Of a stretch of 64,000 nucleotides of DNA, positions 42,511 to 51,141 are shown in pieces (position 1 is the stretch's first letter; each line of letters opens with the position of its first letter). This DNA comes from Arthrobacter crusticola (lineage in GTDB: Bacteria; Actinomycetota; Actinomycetes; Actinomycetales; Micrococcaceae): contig NZ_SMTK01000004.1 in assembly GCF_004357995.1 (NCBI RefSeq), positions 248,001 through 312,000 of the forward strand. Reading direction: 5' to 3'. Under the pieces are notes generated by a model. That model saw only the letters and a list, made by a program, of their open reading frames with translations, searched no databases and was not told the origin of the DNA. Both the position numbers and the translations under genes were made by a program.

Positions 42511-43103
42511 GCGGGACCACAGGTTCCGCGAACAGGGTGACGGCCCACGCCCTTCGGCGGGAACTCCACGCCTCCCGTGCCGTCCCCTCGGTCATCACGG
42601 GCATCCTCGTCGCGGCCGCCTGCATCCTGCTGTTCCTTGAGGCGGTCCTGAAGGCGGTCGGGGACCCGCCGTTCCTGATCGACCTAGAAAAGGTGGCGGC
42701 GGCATTGGGCCGCCTGCCCGGCCTCCTGCCCGCGTCCGTCCTGGTTCCGGCGGGCCTGCTGGTGTTCGTTCTCGGCCTGGTCCTTGCCCTCGCAGCCCTC
42801 CTTCCGGGCCGGCGGGCCCGCTATGCGGTGCCCAACGCCAGGGCCGCCGTGGTGGTCGATGCCGAGATCCTGGCCGCGACGCTGGCCCGGCGCGCCCGCC
42901 TGGCCGCCGGCGTCGGCCCCGAGCAGGTACTGGTCACCGTGGGGCGGCGTCGAGTTGAGGTCTCCGTGCGCCCGACCTCCGGTATCCCCGTGGACGCCGA
43001 GGCGGTGCGGTGGGCCGTCGAGGAGGATCTCCGCGGCACGGTGGCCGAGCCGTTCCCCACCGTCCAGGTGTCGATCGCCCCGAGCGGGGTGATCGGACAG
43101 TGA
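42507..43103 (+). CDS. DUF6286-like membrane protein
   Basis: 198 residues. Two membrane helices (about residues 30-50 and 70-97) are followed by a cytoplasmic domain ending in VGRRRVEVSVRPTSGIPVDAEAV and TVQVSIAPSGV. This layout matches DUF6286 proteins found between Asp23 and AmaP genes in actinobacteria. Starts at ATGA overlapping the previous stop, and its own stop overlaps the AmaP start (GTGA). Confidence 0.85.
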   Translation: MSGTTGSANRVTAHALRRELHASRAVPSVITGILVAAACILLFLEAVLKAVGDPPFLIDLEKVAAALGRLPGLLPASVLVPAGLLVFVLGLVLALAALLPGRRARYAVPNARAAVVVDAEILAATLARRARLAAGVGPEQVLVTVGRRRVEVSVRPTSGIPVDAEAVRWAVEEDLRGTVAEPFPTVQVSIAPSGVIGQ

Positions 43104-43702
43104 ATTCGACCCCCCGCGCGCTCAACCGGATCCTGCTGGGGCTGTTCGGCCTTGTGCTCATGGCCGCCGGGGCCGCCACGGCGGCCGCGGCATTGATCCC
43201 GGAGGCAGCCCGGACCTGGCGGGCCGTCTCCTCCAGTGCCGCAGCCGGAACCCGCTCGCTCGGAGTGCGCGGCGGCGAGGACTGGCTGTGGATCCTGCTG
43301 GCCCTAATATTCCTGCTGCTGGCCACGCTGATGATCATCTGGCTGGCCGTGCAGGGACGGGGGAGGACCGGCGACTTCATCAAAGACGGCGGGCAGGAGC
43401 CAGGGGAGGCGGCCGGAACTGTCACCATCACGGCGGCTGCGGCCGAGCAGGCGCTCAAGGTGGCGCTGCAGGACCGGCGCGACCTCGTGAACGCCGCCGT
43501 GACGACCTGGCGGTTCCGCGGCACCTCCGCGCTGCGCATCCGGGTCTATCCGCGGCAGGGAGCCGCGCCCGCACGGGTCGCGGAGGAGGTCGCGGGGCTC
43601 GTCGAGGCGCTCGACGTCGTCCTGGGCCACCGCGCACCGGTGCTGATCAGCATCAGTGCCGGCGCCCGCGCCCGTTTCACGCACGCGGACCGGGTCAGCT
43701 GA
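43100..43702 (+). CDS. amaP: Alkaline shock response membrane anchor protein AmaP
   Basis: 200 residues from a GTG at 43100. Two membrane helices (about residues 8-32 and 63-84) with a small loop between, then a cytoplasmic domain with TITAAAAEQALKVALQDRRDLVNAAVTTWRF and RVYPRQGAAPARVAEEVAGLVEALD. AmaP anchors Asp23 at the membrane in staphylococci. It closes the operon. Confidence 0.88.
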   Translation: MNSTPRALNRILLGLFGLVLMAAGAATAAAALIPEAARTWRAVSSSAAAGTRSLGVRGGEDWLWILLALIFLLLATLMIIWLAVQGRGRTGDFIKDGGQEPGEAAGTVTITAAAAEQALKVALQDRRDLVNAAVTTWRFRGTSALRIRVYPRQGAAPARVAEEVAGLVEALDVVLGHRAPVLISISAGARARFTHADRVS

Positions 43703-43844
43703 ACCAGCCCCCGGTCCGCAGCCGTCCCTCCGTCGTGCCGCACCCGGATCCCCGGGCACCGGCGCTCGGGACCCGGTGGTGAGGAGAGTCACGATTCGAT
43801 ATCGAAGGGGCGCCCGGGGCCGCCCTGAGTTGCCGCGGTCTTAC

Positions 43845-43856
43845 GTAAGCGCTTAC
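43845..43856. promoter_or_regulatory. LacI-type operator before the sugar importer
   Basis: Perfect 12-base palindrome GTAAGCGCTTAC with the CG centre typical of LacI-family sites, 105 bases before the binding-protein start. The LacI gene at 47399 is its likely regulator. Confidence 0.7.
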
Positions 43857-43960
43857 TCTCGGGAGATCAATCTGGTGAGGCGGCGGCACGGTTGGTTTCA
43901 GGGTCCGATGGTGGACCCGGAGCACACCGATGCGTGCTGCCAGACAAAGGAGTCTCTTTA

Positions 43961-45310
43961 ATGCCACAGTTTCGCACCAAGAAAGCGCTGGCGCCGCTCG
44001 CGGCTCTGAGCGTCCTGACGCTCGCACTCTCCGCCTGCGGATCCGGCGGATCCGGTGAAGCCGGCGGCGGCGGAGACGCCGACTGCTCCCTCTACGAAGC
44101 CTACGGAGAGCACGAAGGCACCGAGGTCAGCGTCTACTCCACGATCGTCGACGTCGAGGCAGAGCTGCTCGAAAACTCCTGGGCCGACTTCGCCGAATGC
44201 ACCGGCATCGAGGTCGCTTACGAAGGGTCGAAGGAATTCGAGACCCAGATCGGCGTCCGCGCCAAGGCCGGCAACCCGCCGGACCTTGCCATCTTCCCGC
44301 AGCCGGGCCTGCTCGCCGCCCAGGCGGAGAACCTGAAGCCGGCACCCCAGGAGGTCTCCGACCTCGTTGACGAGGGCTGGTCCGAGGACTGGAAGAAGTA
44401 CGGCACGGTCGACGGAACCTTCTACGCCGCCCCTATGCTCGCGAACATCAAGGGCTACGTCTGGTACGTCCCGGCCACCTTCGAGGAGAAGGGCTGGGAA
44501 GTTCCCAAGACCTGGGACGAGATGATGGAGCTGACCGAGAAGATCGCCAGCGAAGAAGAGGAAATGAAGCCCTGGTGCGCCGGCTTCGAATCCGGCGAGG
44601 CAACCGGCTGGCCGGGAACCGACTGGGTCGAAGACGCAGTGCTCCGCGATCACGGCCCCGAGGTCTACGACCAGTGGGTCGCCCACGAGATTCCGTTCAA
44701 CGACCCGAAGATCGTCGAGTCCTTCGACAAGGTCGGGGAGATCCTCAAGAACGACGACTACGTCAACGGCGGCTTCGGAGACTCGCGCTCCATCCTGTCG
44801 ACGGCCTTCGCCGAGGCGGGCCAGCCCGTCCTCGACGGCGCCTGCGCCATGCACCACCAGGCCTCCTTCCAGGCAGCCAACTGGCCCGAAGGCACCGAGG
44901 TGGCCGAGGACGGCGACGTCTGGGCCTTCATGACCCCTCCCGTTGACCCCGCCGATGGCACCGCCATCACCGGTGGCGGCGAAATGGTCGGTGCCTACGC
45001 GGACCGCCCCGAGGTCGTTGCCCTGCAGTCGTACATGGCGAGTGCCGAGTTCGCCAACGCCCGCGTTGAGCAGGGCGGTGCGATCAGCGCCAACAAGGGA
45101 CTTGATCCCGAGCTCGCTGGATCGGACCTCGACCGCCAGTCGATCGAGCTGCTCCAGGACCCCGAGACGGTCTTCCGCTTCGACGCCTCCGACCTCATGC
45201 CCGGCGCCGTCGGTGCCAACTCCTTCTGGAGCGGCATCGTGAACTGGATCAACGGCGACGAGACCAAGAAGGTCACGGACTCGGTCGAAAGCAGCTGGCC
45301 GAGCTCGTAG
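43961..45310 (+). CDS. Sugar ABC transporter substrate-binding lipoprotein (alpha-glucoside type)
   Basis: 449 residues from the ATG at 43961, AAAGGAG upstream. Lipoprotein signal with lipobox LSAC (C26). It is an extracellular solute-binding family 1 protein; VSVYSTIVDVEAELLENSWADF, AGNPPDLAIFPQPGLL and MHHQASFQAANWPEGTEVAEDGDVWAFMTPP resemble AglE-like alpha-glucoside-binding proteins. It delivers sugar to the permease pair that follows. A stem-loop separates it from those genes. Confidence 0.9.
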   Translation: MPQFRTKKALAPLAALSVLTLALSACGSGGSGEAGGGGDADCSLYEAYGEHEGTEVSVYSTIVDVEAELLENSWADFAECTGIEVAYEGSKEFETQIGVRAKAGNPPDLAIFPQPGLLAAQAENLKPAPQEVSDLVDEGWSEDWKKYGTVDGTFYAAPMLANIKGYVWYVPATFEEKGWEVPKTWDEMMELTEKIASEEEEMKPWCAGFESGEATGWPGTDWVEDAVLRDHGPEVYDQWVAHEIPFNDPKIVESFDKVGEILKNDDYVNGGFGDSRSILSTAFAEAGQPVLDGACAMHHQASFQAANWPEGTEVAEDGDVWAFMTPPVDPADGTAITGGGEMVGAYADRPEVVALQSYMASAEFANARVEQGGAISANKGLDPELAGSDLDRQSIELLQDPETVFRFDASDLMPGAVGANSFWSGIVNWINGDETKKVTDSVESSWPSS

Positions 45311-45320
45311 TTCGACGCAT

Positions 45321-45366
45321 CTAACGCCGTCGGCTGTTCCCCTCGGGGGCCGGCCGGCGGCGTTAG
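45321..45366 (+). terminator. Stem-loop between binding protein and permeases
   Basis: Outer arms CTAACGCCG (45321-45329) and CGGCGTTAG (45358-45366), with further pairing inside (CGGC and GCCG). No T tract. Probably holds back readthrough so that the binding protein is made in excess of the permeases. Confidence 0.65.
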
Positions 45367-45465
45367 TGCCCTCCGGCACCGCGCCGGCTGCCGCACACGT
45401 GCGCATGCCCCCGCGTCCGGACCGTTCATCGTTTCATCCACCAGGCGCACCAAGGAGGCTGGGCT

Positions 45466-46431
45466 GTGGAAGATATAGCAGAAAAAGGTTTACAGGTGGT
45501 GGTGGCTCTCGCCATCTTCGCCGCCATCATCGGCGTGATTATGCTCATCGTCGACCGGGCACCGAAATCCGCCCGGGAAAAGGTCCAGATCGCCGGGTTC
45601 CTCACCCCGGCCCTCATCCTGCTCGCGGTCGGGCTGGTGTACCCGGCGCTGCAGACGACGTACCTCTCGTTCACCAACGCGGCCGGGGAATTCATCGGCC
45701 TGGACAACTTCGTGTGGATGTTCACCCAGCCCGAGGCCCTGATCACCCTGCGCAACACCGTTATCTGGGTGGTCCTGGTGCCCCTGCTGGCCTCGTCGAT
45801 CGGCCTCGCCTACGCGGTCTTCATCGACAAGGCCCGCGGCGAGAAGGCGCTCAAGGCGCTCGTGTTCATGCCCATGGCTATCTCCTTCGTCGGTGCCGGC
45901 GTCATCTGGCGCTTCGTCTACGCCTACAAGGGAGCCGAGGCGGACCAGATCGGCCTGGTCAACCAGATCCTGGTCTGGTTCGGGCAGACGCCCAAGCAGT
46001 TCCTCCTCGATGCCCCCGAGAACACCTTCTTCCTGATCGCCGTCATGATCTGGATCCAGACCGGGTTCGCCATGGTGGTGCTGTCCGCCGCCATCAAGGG
46101 CATCCCCACCGAAATCATCGAGGCCGCCCGGCTCGACGGCGCCAGCGCGTGGCAGCAGTTCAGGAACGTCACGATCCCGACCATCCGCGGCTCCCTGATC
46201 GTCGTCGTCACCACCATCACCATCGGCACCCTCAAGGTGTTCGACATCGTGCGCACCATGACGGCCGGACAGTACGAAACCTCGGTGGTCGCAAACGAGA
46301 TGTACACCCAGGCGTTCCGCGCCGGCGAGCCCGGCCGCGGCGCCGCCCTCGCGCTGGTCCTGTTCCTGATGGTCCTGCCGGTCGTCGTCTACAACGCGCG
46401 GTTGCTCCGCCAGCAGAAGGAGATCCGATGA
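45466..46431 (+). CDS. Sugar ABC transporter permease (AglF-like)
   Basis: 321 residues from a GTG at 45466, preceded by AGGAGG. Eight hydrophobic segments. The EAA loop is EAARLDGASAWQQFRNVTIP, which docks to the ATPase. TPALILLAVGLVYPALQTTYLSF is typical of MalF/AglF-type permeases. The stop overlaps the next permease start (ATGA). Confidence 0.92.
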   Translation: MEDIAEKGLQVVVALAIFAAIIGVIMLIVDRAPKSAREKVQIAGFLTPALILLAVGLVYPALQTTYLSFTNAAGEFIGLDNFVWMFTQPEALITLRNTVIWVVLVPLLASSIGLAYAVFIDKARGEKALKALVFMPMAISFVGAGVIWRFVYAYKGAEADQIGLVNQILVWFGQTPKQFLLDAPENTFFLIAVMIWIQTGFAMVVLSAAIKGIPTEIIEAARLDGASAWQQFRNVTIPTIRGSLIVVVTTITIGTLKVFDIVRTMTAGQYETSVVANEMYTQAFRAGEPGRGAALALVLFLMVLPVVVYNARLLRQQKEIR

Positions 46432-47393
46432 GCGCCATTCCCGCCGAGAACACCAACAAGGTCTTTCCGGAGCTCCAGGACATCGAGACGGCGGAACGCC
46501 CGCCGATCCAGCGGCGGGTCCGCCAGCGGCTGACCTCCCGCGGTGCGACGGCGGCCGCCGTCATCATCGCCGTGATCTGGACGATTCCGACCTTCGGCCT
46601 GTTCGTCTCATCGTTCCGCCCCGAGGACAACATCAAGGGCAACGGCTGGTGGAACGTCTTCACCGACTGGCAGTTCACCCTCGCCAACTACGAGGACGTC
46701 CTGGCTCCGGGGGGAAGCCAGTCGCCGAACCTTGGCTCCTACTTCGTGAACTCCCTCGCCATCGTCATTCCGGGGACCATCTTCACCCTGGTCATCGGCG
46801 CCATGGCGGCGTACATGTTCGCGTGGGGCAGATTCCGCGGCAAGGACGGACTGTTCATCTTCGTCTTCGCCCTGCAGATCGTGCCGCTGCAGATGGCACT
46901 GATCCCGCTGCTGCAGCTGTTCACCCAGGTCCTGAAGATCGGGGACCTGCAGCTGTTCCCCAGCGGCACCTACGCCCAGCTGTGGGTCGCCCACACCATC
47001 TTCGGGCTCCCGCTGGCGATCTTCCTGCTTCACAACTTCATCGCGGAAATCCCCGGTGAGGTGATCGAAGCGGCGCGGGTCGACGGCGCCGGGCACAGCA
47101 CGATCTTCTGGCGGATCATCATCCCCCTGGCCACGCCGGCGCTCGCCTCCTTCGGAATCTTCCAGTTCCTGTGGTTGTGGAACGACCTGCTGGTCGCGCT
47201 GGTCTTCTCCGGCGGCGGTGCCGACGTCGCGCCGATCACCCAGCGGCTCGCCGAGCTCCAGGGCTCCCGGGGCGGCGAGTGGCAGCGGCTTACGGCCGGT
47301 GCGTTCGTCTCGATCCTCATTCCGCTGGCGGTCTTCTTCGGGCTGCAGAGGTACTTCGTCCGTGGGCTGCTGGCGGGTGGCCTCAAGGGGTAA
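46428..47393 (+). CDS. Sugar ABC transporter permease (AglG-like)
   Basis: 321 residues from the ATG at 46428, coupled to the previous gene. Six hydrophobic segments after a polar 40-residue N-terminus. IWTIPTFGLFVSSFRPEDNI and the EAA loop EAARVDGAGHSTIFWRIIIPLA are typical of MalG/AglG proteins. No ATP-binding subunit follows; it is presumably a shared MsmK/UgpC-type ATPase elsewhere. The LacI regulator begins six bases after the stop. Confidence 0.92.
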   Translation: MSAIPAENTNKVFPELQDIETAERPPIQRRVRQRLTSRGATAAAVIIAVIWTIPTFGLFVSSFRPEDNIKGNGWWNVFTDWQFTLANYEDVLAPGGSQSPNLGSYFVNSLAIVIPGTIFTLVIGAMAAYMFAWGRFRGKDGLFIFVFALQIVPLQMALIPLLQLFTQVLKIGDLQLFPSGTYAQLWVAHTIFGLPLAIFLLHNFIAEIPGEVIEAARVDGAGHSTIFWRIIIPLATPALASFGIFQFLWLWNDLLVALVFSGGGADVAPITQRLAELQGSRGGEWQRLTAGAFVSILIPLAVFFGLQRYFVRGLLAGGLKG

Positions 47394-47398
47394 CTCCG

Positions 47399-48409
47399 GT
47401 GACGAGCATCGAAGATGTTGCGAAGTCGCTGGGGGTCTCCACCGCAACGGTCTCGCGCGCCCTTCGTGGACTGCCCGGGGTCTCGCCGAGCACCCGCTCC
47501 CGCGTGGAGCAGGAGGCGCAGAACCTCGGGTACGTCCCGTCGTCGGCGGCAGCGGGGCTGGCCTCGGGGCGCACCATGGCCCTGGGGGTCCTGCTGCCGC
47601 AGATCGAGCGGTGGTACTTCTCGGCCGTCCTCGAGGGGGTTGACCGGCGGCTCCGGGCGGCAGGCTACGACCTGGTGCTGTTCAGCCTCGGCGGGTCCGG
47701 CGTCAACCGGGGGCGGGTGTTCCACCGCTCCATCCTGCGCAAGCGCATCGATGGGCTGCTGGTGCTCTGCCTTGAACTGACCGACTCCGAGCGATCCTCC
47801 CTCCTCGAACTGGAGTCGCCCACCATCGTGGTGGGCGGCGCCGTCGAGGGCGTGCGCCATGTGGGGATCGACGACAGCGCCGCCGCCCGCGACGCCGTGG
47901 AACACCTCATCGGCCTGGGGCACACCCGCATCGGCCACCTGCGCGGTGGGGGGTCCTTCGGCATCGACTTCCAGGTCCCGCGGATCCGTGAAACGGCCTA
48001 CCGGCGCACCATGGCCGACCATGGCCTCGAAATCCGTCCGGAATGGGAGGTCTTCGGCGACTTCCGGTTCAAGGAAGGCCTCGCCGGGGCCCTGCAGATG
48101 CTCGCCGATCCCGGGAACCGGCCGACGGCGGTCTTCTGCTCCTCCGACGAGATGGCCTTCGGCGTGCTGCGGGCGGCGGTGGAACTGGGCATCGATGTGC
48201 CGGGCGAGCTCTCGGTGATTGGTATCGACGACCACGAGTTTTCCGACCCCATGGGCCTGACCACCATCCGGCAAAGCCCCAACGAGCAGGGTGACTTCGC
48301 GGCGGGCATCCTGCTGGACGAACTCCAGGGCCATCCCGCCGCCGACGTCATTCCGGTCCAGCCGCATGAGCTGATCGTGCGCGCCTCGACGGGGCCCGTG
48401 CCGCGCTGA
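47399..48409 (+). CDS. LacI-family transcriptional regulator
   Basis: 336 residues from a GTG at 47399, in the same frame as an open but non-coding stretch inside the permease gene. N-terminal HTH SIEDVAKSLGVSTATVSRALRG with the hinge helix following (RVEQEAQNLGYVPSSAA). The ligand domain ends with a LacI-type block (VIGIDDHEFSDPMGLTTIRQ). It is probably the repressor of the importer it follows, acting on the palindrome at 43845. Confidence 0.93.
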   Translation: MTSIEDVAKSLGVSTATVSRALRGLPGVSPSTRSRVEQEAQNLGYVPSSAAAGLASGRTMALGVLLPQIERWYFSAVLEGVDRRLRAAGYDLVLFSLGGSGVNRGRVFHRSILRKRIDGLLVLCLELTDSERSSLLELESPTIVVGGAVEGVRHVGIDDSAAARDAVEHLIGLGHTRIGHLRGGGSFGIDFQVPRIRETAYRRTMADHGLEIRPEWEVFGDFRFKEGLAGALQMLADPGNRPTAVFCSSDEMAFGVLRAAVELGIDVPGELSVIGIDDHEFSDPMGLTTIRQSPNEQGDFAAGILLDELQGHPAADVIPVQPHELIVRASTGPVPR

Positions 48410-48428
48410 GCCGGGCTGGTGCAGCGGG

Positions 48429-48513
48429 GTCTGCCCACTGACCAGGGCCGGTCACTTGGCAGACCGGGCCAGTGACAAGCTCATGCCCACTGAGCACGGC
48501 CGGTCAGTGGGCA
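48429..48513. repeat. Pair of related extragenic palindromes
   Basis: Unit A: arms GTCTGCCCACTGACC (48429-48443) and GGTCACTTGGCAGAC (48450-48464), 13 of 15 pairing. Unit B: arms TGCCCACTGA (48484-48493) and TCAGTGGGCA (48504-48513), perfect. Both share the core TGCCCACTGA and a GGCCGGTCA inner part. They lie between the convergent lacI and unknown genes and may act as terminator or be a REP-like element. Confidence 0.75.
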
Positions 48514-48595
48514 GGTTCGACACGGAGCGTGAAACCGCGGGGCTGCCCCGTGGCACGGACTGTCCACCACCAGCGGGGGAGAGTGATCCCCTGCG

Positions 48596-49450
48596 TCAGG
48601 AGGCGCGGGCGAGCTGCCGGATCGGAATCCAGCGCGAGGCCAGCCTGCGGTAGGACGCGGCTGCGCCGGTCATGTCCGCCTCGGCGAGGCTTTCGATCCC
48701 GATCCGCACATCGTGCGGTGACTCGTCGGGGAACACCCGGTCGGCGACGGCACCGTAGTCGATCTCCACAATGGCGTCCCGGCGGAACACCTCGAGCCAC
48801 TGCGTGAGCTCGGTCAGCTCCTCGAGCAGGTCCAGTTCGGGGGCGCCGATGGCCAGCTGCGCGATGGCGTGCCGGGCCCGGTCGATGCACTCGTGCACCC
48901 TCGCCGAGATGCGGACCGTGCTCACCCTGCCGTTGTCCTCGATGACCTCCGTCAGGTCGTCCTCGTGGATGAGCACGAACCAGGCGAAGGGCACGCCCCA
49001 GGTGGCCGAGCGGGTGTGGAGCTTCGCTACGGAATCCGCGAAGGTGTCCGGGTCGAGCCGGGCCTGCTGGGCCTCGCGGGCCGCCTCGGGCACGAGGACG
49101 TCGACGAGCGGGCCGCGCAGGGTCGCGTCGAGGGACTCGGCGGCGAGGGTGGTGCGGACCGAGAGCTGGTTCGGGCAGTAGTAGGGGGTGGTGCTGCCGC
49201 TGTTCCCGGGGAAGTGGAGGACCCGGACCAGGTCGGGTTCGTGGTGCGGGAACGGGTCCGACACCGTGCGGGTGACCCGGCGCAGCGACTGCTCGTAGTC
49301 GAGCTGCTCGGTGATGCGGCGGCCGCGCGAGCGCTGTTCGAGGATGGCGAGCTGCTGGGCGTCGTCGAAGGCGTCGAGGGGCTCGTACACCCGCAGGAAC
49401 GAGACGTACGGAAACGGCCGGGCAATTCCGGTGGGGCGGCGGCGGGTCAC
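48596..49450 (-). CDS. Conserved protein of unknown function next to ExoIII
   Basis: 284 residues from the GTG complementary to 49448-49450, overlapping the ExoIII stop (GTGA); the frame is open further upstream but that lies antisense-frame inside ExoIII. Soluble, with VSFLRVYEPLDAFDDAQQLAILEQRSRGRR near the start and a helical C-terminal half (CIDRARHAIAQLAIGAPELDLLEEL). No domain recognised. Coupled translation suggests a function linked to ExoIII or to nucleotide metabolism. Confidence 0.75.
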   Translation of the reverse strand: MTRRRPTGIARPFPYVSFLRVYEPLDAFDDAQQLAILEQRSRGRRITEQLDYEQSLRRVTRTVSDPFPHHEPDLVRVLHFPGNSGSTTPYYCPNQLSVRTTLAAESLDATLRGPLVDVLVPEAAREAQQARLDPDTFADSVAKLHTRSATWGVPFAWFVLIHEDDLTEVIEDNGRVSTVRISARVHECIDRARHAIAQLAIGAPELDLLEELTELTQWLEVFRRDAIVEIDYGAVADRVFPDESPHDVRIGIESLAEADMTGAAASYRRLASRWIPIRQLARAS

Positions 49451-50256
49451 TGTCCGTCGAGCTCCACGATCACGGGCGCGTGGTCCGAGGCGCCCTTGCC
49501 CTTGCGTTCCTCCCGGTCGATCGAGGCGTTGGCCACCCGCGCGGCGAGGGCGGGGGAGCCGAGCACGAAGTCGATTCTCATGCCCTCCTTCTTCGGGAAG
49601 CGCAGCTGCGTGTAGTCCCAGTAGGTGTAGACGCCGGGCCCGGGGGTGAAGGGGCGTGCGACATCGGCGAAGCCGGCGTCGAGGAACCCCTGGAAGGCAC
49701 TCCGTTCGGGCGGGCTGACGTGGGTGTGTCCGCCGTTGACGAAGAAGTCGATGTCCCACACGTCCTCGTCCTGCGGGGCGATGTTCCAGTCGCCCATGAG
49801 GGCGATCTGCGCCTCCGGGTCCGCGGCCACCCACTCCTTGGCGTGCTGACGGAGTACGTCGAGCCACTGGAGCTTGTAGGGCATGTGCGGGTCGTCGAGG
49901 GAGCGCCCGTTGGGCACGTAGAGGCTCCAGACGCGGATTCCGTTGCAGGTCGCGCCGATGGCGCGGGCCTCCTGGACGGGTTCAATCCCGGGCTTGGCGA
50001 AGGCGGGCTGGCCCGGAAAGGTGCGTTCCACGTCGTCGAGTCCCACCCGGGAGGCGATGGCCACGCCGTTCCACTGGCTCAGCCCGAAGTGGGCCACCTC
50101 GTAGCCGGCGTTCTCGAACATCTCCCACGGAAAGTTCTCGTCCTTGCACTTGGTCTCCTGAATGGCCAAGACGTCGACGTCGGAGCGGCCGAGCCACGCC
50201 TCGACTCGGTCGGCGCGGGCACGGAGGGAGTTGACGTTCCAGGTGGCGATCTTCAC
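49447..50256 (-). CDS. xth: Exodeoxyribonuclease III (AP endonuclease)
   Basis: 269 residues from the GTG complementary to 50254-50256, chosen because the family starts KIATWNVNS; another in-frame GTG lies two codons upstream and no strong ribosome site is visible, so the start is uncertain by a few codons. Metal and catalytic residues lie in ATWNVNSLRAR, LAIQETKCKD, SLYVPNGRSLDD, LMGDWNIAP and GASDHAPVIVEL. It removes AP sites and 3' blocks. The stop overlaps the next gene. Confidence 0.94.
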   Translation of the reverse strand: MKIATWNVNSLRARADRVEAWLGRSDVDVLAIQETKCKDENFPWEMFENAGYEVAHFGLSQWNGVAIASRVGLDDVERTFPGQPAFAKPGIEPVQEARAIGATCNGIRVWSLYVPNGRSLDDPHMPYKLQWLDVLRQHAKEWVAADPEAQIALMGDWNIAPQDEDVWDIDFFVNGGHTHVSPPERSAFQGFLDAGFADVARPFTPGPGVYTYWDYTQLRFPKKEGMRIDFVLGSPALAARVANASIDREERKGKGASDHAPVIVELDGQ

Positions 50257-50282
50257 GGGCACTAGGTTATCAACGGGTTGCT

Positions 50283-51107
50283 TCAGCCCCGCCACCAGGA
50301 ATCAAAAAGGGTGACCGGCACGGTGCGTTTGTGGCGGGTGATCCAGTAACGGTGTTCAATGGCCGCCGCTGCAGCCTCGGTGACCTCGCGCCCCTCGAGG
50401 TAGTCATCGATCTGGTCGTAAGTCAGGCCGAGTTCCTTCTCGTCGGCCTGGCCGGGCGCGTCGTCGAGCAGATCTGCCGTCGGAACCTTGTTGTACAGCG
50501 CCTCGGGGGCTCCGAGTTCCTTCAGCAGCGCCCGGTTCTGGCGCTTGTTCAGCCCGAACAGCGGCAGGATGTCGGCTCCGCCGTCGCCGTACTTGGTGAA
50601 GAAGCCTGTGACGGACTCCGCGCCGTGGTCGGTGCCGAGGACCAAAAGGTTGTGCTGCCCGGCGAGGGCGTACTGGGCCACCATGCGGGCGCGGGCCTTG
50701 ATGTTGCCCTTGTTGAAGTCCGAAATCTTCTCGCCGGTGGTCTTCACATACTCGTCTTGGAAGCCGTCGACGGCGGGAGCGACGTTGTACTCGCGCGTGC
50801 TGCGCGGCTCGATGAACGCGAGGGCGGCCTGGGCGTCCTCCTCGTCCTTCTGGGCGTTGTAGGGCAGGCGGACGGCGATGAAGTCGGCGTCCACGCCCTC
50901 GGAGCGCAGCTCATCGACGGCGAGTTGGGCAAGCTTGCCGGCGAGGGTCGAGTCGAGCCCGCCGCTGATGCCGAGGACGAACCCGTTCGTCCGGCTCGCG
51001 CGGAGGTAATCCTTGAGGAAAGCCACGCGTTTCCGGATCTCCCCTGCGGGGTCGATGGTGGGGCGCACGCCCAGTTCCTCGATGATCTTCGCCTGGAGTT
51101 TCCGCAT
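50283..51107 (-). CDS. nadE: NH3-dependent NAD+ synthetase
   Basis: 274 residues, ammonia-dependent length without an N-terminal glutaminase. SGGLDST (residues 48-54) is the ATP-pyrophosphatase loop. [28 protein letters not shown] and [22 protein letters not shown] are family blocks. It amidates deamido-NAD to NAD. Close to xth on the same strand (27 bases between). Confidence 0.96.
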   Translation of the reverse strand: MRKLQAKIIEELGVRPTIDPAGEIRKRVAFLKDYLRASRTNGFVLGISGGLDSTLAGKLAQLAVDELRSEGVDADFIAVRLPYNAQKDEEDAQAALAFIEPRSTREYNVAPAVDGFQDEYVKTTGEKISDFNKGNIKARARMVAQYALAGQHNLLVLGTDHGAESVTGFFTKYGDGGADILPLFGLNKRQNRALLKELGAPEALYNKVPTADLLDDAPGQADEKELGLTYDQIDDYLEGREVTEAAAAAIEHRYWITRHKRTVPVTLFDSWWRG

Positions 51108-51141
51108 GTGCTCAGGCTACTACGCGCGCGTTTCGGGGGCG

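Noticed and set aside
49451-49867. N-terminal extension of the unknown protein next to ExoIII
   Set aside because: It lies in another frame inside ExoIII; the overlap start at 49450 explains the gene.
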